Below are positions 55,893-64,000 of a stretch of 64,000 bases of DNA, in pieces. The stretch spans positions 124,001 to 188,000 of the forward strand of contig NZ_LFQU01000002.1 in assembly GCF_001275135.1 (NCBI RefSeq), written 5' to 3'. The position numbers were made by a program, and so were the translations under genes. Under the pieces are notes generated by a model. That model was not told the DNA's origin and did no database searches. It was given only the letters and a program-made list of their open reading frames with translations. The stretch is from Xylanibacter rarus (GTDB taxonomy: Bacteria; Bacteroidota; Bacteroidia; Bacteroidales; Bacteroidaceae). The stretch's first letter is position 1, and each line of letters begins with the position of its first letter.

Positions 55893-58800
55893 TCAGCGTC
55901 TGTGCCTGCGCGCTTTCCTTATGCTCTTTAGCGGACTGCCCTTATGTATCTTGGGCGGCATCTGTCGTCCATGATATGTTGATGTTGAGCCTACGCCGCG
56001 TGTGGCACTGACTGCACTACTTGCGTCAGTCTTGTCGTTGGCCACAAATTCCTCAAACGAGAATGTCTCGCCGGCATATTTCTTTATTCGCCTTACTATA
56101 CTCTCGCGGCTTATGGCGTTGAAGTATGGCACATTGTTGTTCATGCACGAGTTCTGCTCTGAACGGAACACGCCGCGACTGTGCATAAATCCGCCTTCAT
56201 AAATATCTACAAGATTGCTGTATCGGCTGTCGAATATCAGATGGCTCCATGGCACTTCGTGCATCTTGCCCGTGAGCGACAAGTTGTCGTACCAGCCGAG
56301 CGACTTTGCCCAATTAATAGCATCCACATGAGAACAACACATACAATGACATGCGTCGATGAAGGCATTGTGATATATATACTCATCGCCAAGCTTACCG
56401 AAGGCATGACCGCCTGCCTCATGCTGCAAAACTCCACGCGAGTCGTAAGGATATGCGTCTGTGCTGCGCGGACATATGGCTATGGCAGATCCGTCTTCCC
56501 ACATCTGCGTTATGCCGCCGTATTCGGTAGTGTTGGGCACAATTATTATCAGCGTCTGGTTCAGGTTATTCTGGTTTACGGTCGGTGCGTTAAGCGCATA
56601 GCTGAATATCTCGTCATAGTCGGCACTTAGTCCGGTACCGCTAGTAAACGTTGTGCCGAAGCGGTTGTAGCGTATGGTGTTCAAAGTGCCTATACCGCTC
56701 TCGTTAGACATGGCAAAGCCTATGTAGATGTTAAAGTATTTTGAGTATGTCTTATATGGCTCTATGGTTATAAGATATTGTGCAGCCTCTTTCAGGGCAG
56801 GAAGACAGTCGCCTTCGGCTATGTCTTTTGCGTTGAATCCATCACCTATAATCACAACGTTTATTCCGCCTGTGTTGCCTCGTGTCGCCTTCTGCAGCGT
56901 CAGCCACTCGTCTTCACCATAGATGTAGTCATACTGGCTTACGCTGCACGTATGGGTATAGTCTTCATTTTTCAGCTTGAACACCACTTCGCCAGTTCTG
57001 TTGCCGGCACCTTTCGACAAAGTGTTTATACTTATAGTTACTTCCGTCTTGCCGTTACCGCTCATTGGCGACAGCTCACACCAGTCGGGCTTGCTCTCCA
57101 CTTCCCATTCGCCTTCGGCATCCAACACCAATGTCTGCATGTGTCCGTTGTTCAGTGCGCATACCGTAGACGGACGGCATACCAACTCATGATGGGCGGC
57201 AATGCGCTTAAACTCATTCCAGCCGGTGGCTGTCTGATATTGTGGAACAGCCGACTCAGGCACTTCAACCGTAAAATTATCCTTTGGCACGCCATCGAAA
57301 GCATTGCTGCCAATATAAGGAGGTATTTCTCCTTCACATACGATAGAGTTTATGCCGAAGCAACTTGAAAAAGCTCCTTGACGAATACTTTCAACACTTC
57401 TAGGAATAATTAATCCTTGCAATCCTGAACAATAGCTAAATGCGTTATCTCCTATAGTTTGTATTTTATCAGGAAACTCCAAAATTCCAGACAACCGACT
57501 ATTTTCATTAAAAGCATTATTACCAATTGACAATAAACTCTCAGGAAATTTTAAATTACCTGAAAAAGAACAACCGGTAAAGGCACCATCGCCAATTTTT
57601 GTAAGACCTTTAGGAAGTATAAGTTCTCCTTTAAAATCATTATTACAAAATGCCATACTCTCTATTTTTGTAATGCCATCTGGAAGATAAAGTGTGCCAT
57701 TAAAACTACAATTGCCAAAAGACATTCCTGATATTTCTTTAATTTTTTGTGGTATTTTTAAATCACCTCTTAAATTTGTGCAAGAATTAAAAGCGCAAGC
57801 TCCAATATACGTCAAATTATCTTGAAGACTTAAATTACCATAAAATCCATTGTTATATTCAAATGCGTTAGCACCTATATATTGTAAATTTATGGGAAGA
57901 ATTAATTGACAAGTAAAATCACAGCTATGAAATGCAGAACTAGCAATATATTTTAAAGTATTAGGCAAAGACAAATCCCCTTTTATACCTCTACAAAAGG
58001 CAAATGCGCTGTATCCAATACGTGTTACACCTTCAGGTATCATCAATGATCCACTAATATTTATACAATTTGAAAATGCACGTTCAGAAATAGCTTCAAG
58101 TTTATCTGGAAGCACTAGATACAACAATGACGACTTACCTTCCATTGCTACATAAGGTATCACGCCCTCTTTTTCTACATTATCACTTATCCCATTCCAT
58201 TCTTGTTCCCCAAATTTTCCATACACTTTGACATCCTTCAAATTCAACGCCTCGAGCTGAGTCATCTCATTTTTCATAAACTCAAAATCTGTTGCGTCTA
58301 TCTCTCCTGTTATCTTCAGGTTTTTCAGCTTTGTGTAGTCTTTGTTGGCAGCAATTATAGAACTTTTAAGATGTCCGCGTGTCGTGTTTATCACAATATA
58401 CGCCTTGCCTTCGGCGTCGTGGCTTACTAGGTCGCTCTCCCATGGCGTGATGCTCTCGTTGACGAGCGTAAGAGTGTATTGTCCTGTTTCGGCTTTCTTG
58501 TCAACACGGATGGTGAAGTTGCTCATCTTTCCTGCCGTATAGGTGAATGCCTCGTTCTTGCTGAACTTATAAGGTATGCCGCCCACGGTTATGGTGAACA
58601 GCGTTGTGCCTGCCGCTACTGTCTGAGGCACAACTATGGCGCGCCACTCGTCACCTACTCTTGCAGGCACTGTGGCCGTAGGCTCTACGCTGCCTTTGGC
58701 TTTCACCGTTCCGTCGTTAAGGTTTATCTTTGCCCCTCGTATCAGGTTGGCCACGAGCACAGTGCGTTCTGTCTGCTCCCATTCGCCGTCGGCAAAGCCT

Positions 58801-59381
58801 GTACCCTCAGTAAGTGTTACGCGGGCGTTGGCCATACGGTGGGCCATGGGCAGACGTATTACTCTGTCAGTCGGGGCCACGTCGGCCACCTTTCCCCACA
58901 GAAAGTCGCTGGCCTCATATCCGCCCATCACGCCGTCCTCCGAAGGCTTGCTCTGGTCGCGCTCCACGGTGAACGGGTAGGCGTCTATGCTCTCCGGACT
59001 GCCGAAGGGATAGTATCCGTAGACGTCAATGTGTGTGTGGTCATCTTTCCAGTAGATGTCGTAGGCAGAGTTCCATTTGGCGTTGGCGGCGTCGTATGTA
59101 TGGCGCACGTTGTCTGCCCTGTTGCCGCTCGGCTGCAGAGTGCCGGGCGTGTTGCCGTTATAGTCGACAATATACACGCCCATCACGTCGCCGTCGGCAA
59201 ACCCGCTGTCGTTTACTCTCGTAACCGCCAGCTGGTCAATTTCGCCCGACAGTGTTATGCGGTTGCCGCTGCCGCGGCTTTCGTCTCCGCCGAAAAGATC
59301 GTCAGAACAGCCTGCCAATAAATGACAGACTGTGATTATATATATTAAAAGTTTGTATTGGTTGCTTTTTATGGTAATCAT
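55893..59381 (-). CDS. Fimbrillin-LRR-BACON-M64 peptidase lipoprotein B
   Basis: The product has 1162 residues with the same order of domains as A: lipobox LLAGCSDD, fimbrillin-like, LRRs, BACON and M64 with HEAGGHAFGKLGDEY (about 987-1001). The first 300 and the last 450 residues are nearly identical to A, while the LRRs and the segment before them differ strongly and are more AT-rich (about 57240-58300). The two genes are in tandem, 62 bases apart, so gene conversion of the ends or replacement of the middle is likely. Confidence 0.92.
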   Translation of the reverse strand: MITIKSNQYKLLIYIITVCHLLAGCSDDLFGGDESRGSGNRITLSGEIDQLAVTRVNDSGFADGDVMGVYIVDYNGNTPGTLQPSGNRADNVRHTYDAANAKWNSAYDIYWKDDHTHIDVYGYYPFGSPESIDAYPFTVERDQSKPSEDGVMGGYEASDFLWGKVADVAPTDRVIRLPMAHRMANARVTLTEGTGFADGEWEQTERTVLVANLIRGAKINLNDGTVKAKGSVEPTATVPARVGDEWRAIVVPQTVAAGTTLFTITVGGIPYKFSKNEAFTYTAGKMSNFTIRVDKKAETGQYTLTLVNESITPWESDLVSHDAEGKAYIVINTTRGHLKSSIIAANKDYTKLKNLKITGEIDATDFEFMKNEMTQLEALNLKDVKVYGKFGEQEWNGISDNVEKEGVIPYVAMEGKSSLLYLVLPDKLEAISERAFSNCINISGSLMIPEGVTRIGYSAFAFCRGIKGDLSLPNTLKYIASSAFHSCDFTCQLILPINLQYIGANAFEYNNGFYGNLSLQDNLTYIGACAFNSCTNLRGDLKIPQKIKEISGMSFGNCSFNGTLYLPDGITKIESMAFCNNDFKGELILPKGLTKIGDGAFTGCSFSGNLKFPESLLSIGNNAFNENSRLSGILEFPDKIQTIGDNAFSYCSGLQGLIIPRSVESIRQGAFSSCFGINSIVCEGEIPPYIGSNAFDGVPKDNFTVEVPESAVPQYQTATGWNEFKRIAAHHELVCRPSTVCALNNGHMQTLVLDAEGEWEVESKPDWCELSPMSGNGKTEVTISINTLSKGAGNRTGEVVFKLKNEDYTHTCSVSQYDYIYGEDEWLTLQKATRGNTGGINVVIIGDGFNAKDIAEGDCLPALKEAAQYLITIEPYKTYSKYFNIYIGFAMSNESGIGTLNTIRYNRFGTTFTSGTGLSADYDEIFSYALNAPTVNQNNLNQTLIIIVPNTTEYGGITQMWEDGSAIAICPRSTDAYPYDSRGVLQHEAGGHAFGKLGDEYIYHNAFIDACHCMCCSHVDAINWAKSLGWYDNLSLTGKMHEVPWSHLIFDSRYSNLVDIYEGGFMHSRGVFRSEQNSCMNNNVPYFNAISRESIVRRIKKYAGETFSFEEFVANDKTDASSAVSATRGVGSTSTYHGRQMPPKIHKGSPLKSIRKARRHRR

Positions 59382-59445
59382 CTGCAGACTTTATTTAATG
59401 GCGTTAAATTTTTACATGCTACATTAGTACAACCGACCTGAAACA

Positions 59446-60372
59446 TTATTCTGCCGTTCCGCCATTATCTGTGCCGTCGTCTTCCCAATCATCTATGTCG
59501 ACGTTTATTCCGTTGCTTGTCTTGCTCAGCGTCACGGTGAATTTGTGGCGCTTGCCGCTCTCAAATGTGAATGCCTTCTGCAGGTTGTAGTCGCGGCCGT
59601 CAACGGTTACAGTCACCAGGTTGCCCTGTGCCACTGTCTGCGGCACTATTATGGCCTTGTAGCTTCCGTTTTCTTTCAGCGGTGTTATGCTTGTGGCTGT
59701 TCCCGTGGGCGTAACGGCTTTTGTTGCAAGGTCTACCGTGGCCTGTGTCTTTATGCCGTTTATCTTCACGCTTACTGATGCTGCGGCCAGGCTCTCGTCG
59801 GTAAATCCGTTGCCTGCCGCCAGATTTATCAGCATCTGGCTCATCACGTGCGATGCAGTTATGCCAACGGCAGCCTCTGTGGGTGCCACGTCTTTTGTAA
59901 TTCCCACAAGCAGGTCGGATGCCTTATAGTCGCTTGTGTTGCTCTGGTTGGCCATCGTGCTGAACGGCATTGCGTTTACCGATGTCAGCGACGGTGTGTA
60001 GGGGTAGTAGAGATAGAAGTCGGCGTGTGTGGTCTCATCTTTCCAGTATATCTGTTCGTCAGGAGTCCATGTTCCGCTGTATGTAAACCTCATGTTGTCA
60101 ACATGGTTGCCGACCGGCTGCAGCGTTCCCGGTGTTCCGTCGGCATTATGGTTCACTACGAACAGACCTATCCTGTCGCCGGCCTCAAATCCGTAATCTG
60201 TGGCTCTCGTGCCGTCTACGCTCTCCATCGTAGTGCTTATCTTTATAGGCACGGCGTGGGGCGACGGCGGATCGATTTCGCCTTCATCTCCGTTGTTTTC
60301 ACTTGATGAACATGCGCAGAATGCAAGTGCGGCAGTCATCCATATAAGTATATTTTTCTTAATCATACCCAA
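59446..60372 (-). CDS. Fimbrillin-family lipoprotein, first gene of the surface operon
   Basis: The product has 308 residues. A lipobox FCAC (Cys 21) is followed by SSSENN. The fimbrillin-like motif set is similar to the N-terminus of the M64 proteins (TDYGFEAGDRIGLFVVNHN, YWKDETTHADFYLYYPY, ITASHVMSQMLIN, IIVPQTV), but no protease follows. It is probably a pilus or adhesin subunit. It lies 64 bases before M64 gene B and directly after the operon promoter. Confidence 0.9.
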   Translation of the reverse strand: MGMIKKNILIWMTAALAFCACSSSENNGDEGEIDPPSPHAVPIKISTTMESVDGTRATDYGFEAGDRIGLFVVNHNADGTPGTLQPVGNHVDNMRFTYSGTWTPDEQIYWKDETTHADFYLYYPYTPSLTSVNAMPFSTMANQSNTSDYKASDLLVGITKDVAPTEAAVGITASHVMSQMLINLAAGNGFTDESLAAASVSVKINGIKTQATVDLATKAVTPTGTATSITPLKENGSYKAIIVPQTVAQGNLVTVTVDGRDYNLQKAFTFESGKRHKFTVTLSKTSNGINVDIDDWEDDGTDNGGTAE

Positions 60373-60403
60373 CAGTCTTTATAAGGTTTATCGTTTGTGA
60401 GTG

Positions 60404-60435
60404 CAAAGATACGCCAAAAGCAAACGCAAAACAAG
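60404..60435 (-). promoter_or_regulatory. Promoter of the fimbrillin/M64/kinase operon
   Basis: On the minus strand TTG (complement of 60432-60434), 20 bases, then TATCTTTG (complement of 60404-60411), 31 bases before the start codon of the first gene. All nine genes from 60372 down to 46064 have gaps of no more than 80 bases, so this may be the only promoter. Bases 60436-60625 contain no gene. Confidence 0.65.
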
Positions 60436-60625
60436 TTCACAATGGTTCACAAACTTAAAAAAGTGAATATTTAATATGTATGAGCGTCAAAAACGGATGT
60501 TTTATGGACATTTTACCATAAAATAAGACAGAAATTCATGTTTTTTATGTGCACGCATAAACAGCAGCTGATACCGATGCGTTTTCTGTCTTCAGCGAAA
60601 ATTGTGTATATCCGCATAACAATAG

Positions 60626-60876
60626 ATAATATTAGGAGGCGGCTCGGAAAGACAAACTCAAAAAAAGTGGTTTTTGTTTTGCAATGCACTCGCCTTTCAC
60701 TATATTTAATAATATAGGAGACGGCTCGGAAAGACAAACTCAAAAAAACGTGGTTTTTGTTTTACATTGCACTCGCCTTTCACTATATTTACATAATATA
60801 GGAGGCGGCTCGGCAAGGCAAACTCAAAAAAAGTGTTTTTTTGTTTTGCATTGCACTCGCCTTTCACTATATTTGC
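60626..60876 (+). repeat. Three tandem ~83-bp promoter repeats
   Basis: Units of 83 and 84 bases begin near 60626, 60709 and 60792. Each holds AGGCGGCTCGG (or AGACGGCTCGG), a run of A, a run of T, GCACTCGCCTTTCAC and a -7-like TATATTT. Only the third copy has the exact promoter: TTTG (60845-60848), 19 bases, TATATTTG (60868-60875). The first two end in TATATTTA. Confidence 0.85.
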
Positions 60877-60938
60877 ATAATGAACGGGCGGACTTCCGCC
60901 GTATAAGTCAACCATACATAGAAAGGAAAGACGCAAAA

Positions 60939-62507
60939 ATGAAATACCCAATAGGAATACAGAGCTTCGACCGGATTATAGAAGACGGCTACGTTTATGT
61001 AGACAAGACGGACATGATTTACGACCTCACGCATGAGGGCGGAATCTACTTTCTGAGCCGTCCGCGCCGCTTCGGAAAGAGTCTGCTTGTGTCTACGCTG
61101 AAGAACTACTACCTTGGCCGCAAGGATCTTTTCAAGGGTCTTGCCATCGACGGCATGGAGAAGGAGTGGAACGTTTATCCTGTGTTCCATGTTGACTTCA
61201 ACGGCGGAAACTTCACAAATGCGGGCGAACTTGAACTGAAACTCAACTTCTGTCTGTCGGAATGGGAGCATCTTTATGACATGCCTGTACGCCAGAACGA
61301 GCTGGGCTACGGCGACCGCTTTGTTGAAATTTTGCGTACTGCTCATGCCAAGACTGGCCGCCGCGCTGTGGTGTTGATAGACGAGTATGACAAGCCGATA
61401 CTCGACGTGCTCGACATGAGCCGCGAGCTTGAAGACCGCCACCGCAACGTTCTCAAAGCCTTCTACTCTGTGTTTAAGGGAGCCGACGCCCATCTGCAGT
61501 TTGTCCTGCTAACGGGCGTAACCAAGTTCTCGCAGGTCAGCGTGTTCAGCGGTTTCAACCAGCCCAAGGACATCAGCATGGACGCACGCTACGAGACGCT
61601 CTGCGGCATAACGCAGGATGAACTTGAGCGGTATTTTGCCGAGCCTGTTGAACTTATGGCCAAAGACTATAAATGCAGCACCGACGAGATGAAGCAGCGG
61701 CTCAGACGCCAGTATGACGGATATCACTTCAGCGACAGAATGACAGGCGTCTACAATCCATTCAGTCTGCTCAACGCCATGGACAGCCGCAGAATGTATG
61801 ACTACTGGTTCCGCTCGGGCACTCCTACCTATCTTATCCGCCTGCTTGCACACTTCAACGAGAACATGAACGAGCTTACGGGCAAATATTACGCCATGGA
61901 GGAGTTCATAGACTATAAGGCCGACGTGGAGCGCCCGCTGCCCATGATATATCAGAGCGGCTACCTCACGATAAAGGACTACAACATGCGCCACAACACA
62001 TTCCTTCTCGACTTCCCCAACGACGAGGTAAAGAAGGGCTTTCTCACGATGATTGCTTCTTCGTATCTTCAGCCGCGCGAGCGTCTCAACGGATGGATAT
62101 TCGATGTGATTGACGCCATGGAGGCCGGCGAGGCTGACAGTCTGCGCACGCTGTTCACCTCCTTCCTGTCGAGCATCCCCTACACCATGCGCCGCAAGGA
62201 CAACGAGGCGGAGCGCGAACGCTACTTCCAGTACACATTCTATCTCATCATGCGGCTTATCAGCGTCTACACAGTTTACACAGAGAAGGTGCAGAGCCAG
62301 GGGCGTGTTGACTGCGTGGTGGAAACTCCGCAGTATGTCTATATCTTTGAGTTCAAGCTCGACGGCACGGCAGACGAGGCTCTCAGTCAGATAGAAGACA
62401 AGGGCTATGCCCGCGAATACGAATCAGACAGCCGCCGTGTGTTCAAGATCGGCGCCAGCTTCTCGTCGGAGACGGGAACTATATCCGACTGGAAAGTGCA
62501 GGATTGA
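60939..62507 (+). CDS. AAA-ATPase-like protein with PD-(D/E)XK nuclease domain
   Basis: The product has 522 residues starting at ATG 60939; an upstream frame through the repeats is not credible. The AAA-ATPase-like part (about 1-330) has FLSRPRRFGKSLLVSTLKNY (Walker A), VVLIDEYDKPI (Walker B) and TGVTKFSQVSVFSGFN. The C-terminal nuclease-like part has RVDCVVETPQYVYIFEFKLD (D ... E-x-K). The family is common and multicopy in Prevotella and Bacteroides, of unknown function, perhaps defence. Terminator at 62583-62618. Confidence 0.93.
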   Translation: MKYPIGIQSFDRIIEDGYVYVDKTDMIYDLTHEGGIYFLSRPRRFGKSLLVSTLKNYYLGRKDLFKGLAIDGMEKEWNVYPVFHVDFNGGNFTNAGELELKLNFCLSEWEHLYDMPVRQNELGYGDRFVEILRTAHAKTGRRAVVLIDEYDKPILDVLDMSRELEDRHRNVLKAFYSVFKGADAHLQFVLLTGVTKFSQVSVFSGFNQPKDISMDARYETLCGITQDELERYFAEPVELMAKDYKCSTDEMKQRLRRQYDGYHFSDRMTGVYNPFSLLNAMDSRRMYDYWFRSGTPTYLIRLLAHFNENMNELTGKYYAMEEFIDYKADVERPLPMIYQSGYLTIKDYNMRHNTFLLDFPNDEVKKGFLTMIASSYLQPRERLNGWIFDVIDAMEAGEADSLRTLFTSFLSSIPYTMRRKDNEAERERYFQYTFYLIMRLISVYTVYTEKVQSQGRVDCVVETPQYVYIFEFKLDGTADEALSQIEDKGYAREYESDSRRVFKIGASFSSETGTISDWKVQD

Positions 62508-62582
62508 GCTTTCGCCTTACAGCAGATATGGCCGTAGGTTACGGCGACATAATAATAATTTTTGTTTTACATAGTTCACATT

Positions 62583-62618
62583 CCGGTTCGGGCTTCGTGT
62601 CCGGGCCGGATATTTTTT
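62583..62618 (+). terminator. Terminator after the AAA-nuclease gene
   Basis: CCGGTTCGG (62583-62591) pairs with CCGGGCCGG (62601-62609), including two G-T pairs, and TATTTTTTA follows. It ends the plus-strand transcript. The stretch 62619-62776 shows no gene. Confidence 0.82.
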
Positions 62619-62776
62619 ATCCATGACCAGCCATTTTACACCCGGCTGTGTTGCCGTTTTATATCGGGCTTATGGCCGTCTGATTTACATTAAGCGAGAA
62701 TCCCGGCTGAATAATAAAGCCCTGTATGGGTTAAAAAAACTGCATGCCGGCTGTTTATGATTAGCCAATATTTTTG

Positions 62777-62784
62777 TAACTTTG
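62777..62784 (+). promoter_or_regulatory. -7 element before the PurF-like gene
   Basis: TAACTTTG matches TAnnTTTG. The -33 element is weak. It lies 50 bases before the start codon at 62835. Confidence 0.55.
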
Positions 62785-62834
62785 CAGCCACCGAAAACCA
62801 TTCGGATTCTTGAACACTAACAAAAACATATCTT

Positions 62835-64000
62835 ATGGGAGGATTCTTCGGAACAATCTCGAAGTCGAATTGTGTTACAGACCTGTTCTACGGTACTGAC
62901 TATAATTCGCATTTGGGAACAAAGCGTGGCGGACTTGCCACTTATAATGCGGAGGAGAAACAGTTTATGCGCTCAATCCACAACCTTGAGAGCACATACT
63001 TCCGCACTAAGTTTGAAGACGAGCTCGGCAAGTTTTCAGGTAACTCAGGCATAGGCATCATCAGCGACACTGACGCCCAGCCTATCATCATCAACTCACA
63101 CTTAGGACGCTTTGCCATCGTAACCGTGGGCAAGGTGAACAACATCAGCGAACTTGAGCAGGACCTGCTGGCCAGGAACATGCATCTGGCGGAGCTGAGT
63201 TCGGGCAAGACCAACCAGACCGAGCTCATAGCGCTGCTGATAATCATGGGCAAGAACTTTGTTGAGGGCATCGAGAATGTGTTCAACAAGATAAAAGGCT
63301 CGTGCTCGCTGCTGCTACTCACCGAGGACGGAATCATAGCGGCGCGCGACAAGTGGGGCCGCACGCCTATCGTGATAGGCCGCAAGGAAGGCGCGTTTGC
63401 AGCCACGAGCGAGTCGAGCAGCTTTCCTAACCTCGACTATGAAATCGACCGTTATCTTGGTCCGGGCGAGATTGTGCGCCTCAGGGCCGACGGCGTAGAG
63501 CAGATGCGCAAGGCCGAGAAGCAGATGCAGATATGCTCGTTCCTGTGGGTTTACTACGGATTCCCCACGTCATGCTACGAAGGCCGCAACGTTGAGGAGG
63601 TGCGCTTCGAGATGGGAAAGAAGATGGGACAGCAGGACAAGTCGGAGGTAGACTGCGCCTGCGGAATACCCGACTCGGGCGTGGGCATGGCTCTCGGATA
63701 TGCCGAAGGCAAGGGTGTGCCCTACCACCGCGCCATATCTAAATATACGCCTACATGGCCGCGAAGCTTCACTCCAAGCCGTCAGGAGCTGCGCAACCTC
63801 GTGGCAAAGATGAAGCTGATACCCAACCGCGCCATGCTCAAGGACAAGCGTCTGCTGTTCTGCGACGACTCTATCGTGCGCGGCACGCAGCTGCGCGACA
63901 ACGTTAAGGTGCTGTTCGACTACGGCGTGCGCGAGGCTCACGTGCGCATAGCCTGTCCGCCGCTCATCTACGGCTGTCCGTTCATCGGCTTCACGTCGTC
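62835..64000 (+). CDS. Amidophosphoribosyltransferase (PurF) paralogue without catalytic Cys, 3' partial
   Basis: The frame starts at ATG 62835 and is open to the window end (388 codons). It shows the Ntn-hydrolase fold of the glutaminase domain and the phosphoribosyl-transferase motif LLFCDDSIVRGTQLRDN (about 342-358). The N-terminus reads MGGFFGTISKSNC, so the nucleophile Cys that normally follows Met in PurF (MCGIFG) is Gly. Family knowledge says this Cys releases ammonia from glutamine, so the protein cannot do this in the usual way. It may use free ammonia, or act in regulation. A genuine purF is probably elsewhere. Confidence 0.92.
   Translation, partial: MGGFFGTISKSNCVTDLFYGTDYNSHLGTKRGGLATYNAEEKQFMRSIHNLESTYFRTKFEDELGKFSGNSGIGIISDTDAQPIIINSHLGRFAIVTVGKVNNISELEQDLLARNMHLAELSSGKTNQTELIALLIIMGKNFVEGIENVFNKIKGSCSLLLLTEDGIIAARDKWGRTPIVIGRKEGAFAATSESSSFPNLDYEIDRYLGPGEIVRLRADGVEQMRKAEKQMQICSFLWVYYGFPTSCYEGRNVEEVRFEMGKKMGQQDKSEVDCACGIPDSGVGMALGYAEGKGVPYHRAISKYTPTWPRSFTPSRQELRNLVAKMKLIPNRAMLKDKRLLFCDDSIVRGTQLRDNVKVLFDYGVREAHVRIACPPLIYGCPFIGFTS

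Noticed and set aside
60684-60938. N-terminal extension of the AAA-nuclease protein through the repeats
   Set aside because: The unit lengths of 83 and 84 bases do not keep a frame, the promoter lies inside, and homologous proteins start at MKYPIGIQSF (60939).

Overview
The window looks like a chromosomal segment of a Bacteroidales bacterium, most likely Prevotella/Segatella or a close relative. The grounds are: promoters of the form TTTG-N19-TAnnTTTG, a UpxY/NusG-like antiterminator, BACON domains, fimbrillin-like lipoproteins, BspA-type leucine-rich repeats, M64 peptidases with HEAGGH motifs, a type IX secretion C-terminal domain, and DUF4143 and AAA-plus-nuclease ATPases. No tRNA, rRNA, transposase or CRISPR array was seen.

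Layout. (1) 1-621: 3' end of an EFR1-type ferredoxin. (2) 691-22618: a roughly 20 kb plus-strand gene set (1568-21950) lying between two near-identical direct repeats of about 399 bp. It starts with a possibly structured leader RNA and a NusG/UpxY-like antiterminator. It then encodes six FHA domains, two PP2C phosphatases, three Ser/Thr kinases (one with a large YD-repeat ectodomain), a secreted caspase-like protein, several secreted proteins including an acidic repeat protein and a BACON protein, and an ECF-like sigma factor overlapping a putative anti-sigma factor. A strong terminator ends it at 22058. I read it as a self-contained Thr-phosphorylation signalling island and regard it as the main candidate for an undescribed system. 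(3) 22687-24988: two AT-rich PD-(D/E)XK nuclease-like genes. (4) 25384-36796: mixed genes, namely a TPR protein, a retropepsin-PDZ protein, a U32 peptidase, SufE, a TrmH-family methyltransferase, a T9SS-type protein, MarC, an outer-membrane barrel, Ogt and a DUF4143 ATPase preceded by a 33-bp tandem repeat. (5) 38241-45731: an AT-rich Wadjet operon (jetABCD) whose first gene is another DUF4143 ATPase. (6) 60372 down to 46064, minus strand: one long operon of fimbrillin-like lipoproteins, two mosaic fimbrillin-LRR-BACON-M64 lipoproteins, a frameshifted secreted protein, a beta-barrel-like protein, a BspA-like lipoprotein, a helix-turn-helix-like protein and a Ser/Thr kinase cut by an in-frame TAG. 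(7) 60626-64000: an AAA-ATPase/nuclease gene behind three copies of an 83-bp promoter repeat, then a PurF paralogue without the catalytic Cys, running off the end.

How parts may work together. In the signalling island, kinases and phosphatases would set Thr phosphorylation of short K/R-T-x-V/I-x-G motifs on FHA proteins. Other FHA domains would read these marks, and several members cross the membrane to connect with the secreted proteins. The antiterminator would carry transcription through the long operon, including an internal terminator-like structure at 18340-18430. The minus-strand operon pairs surface proteins with a kinase, suggesting a second and smaller signalling-plus-surface module.
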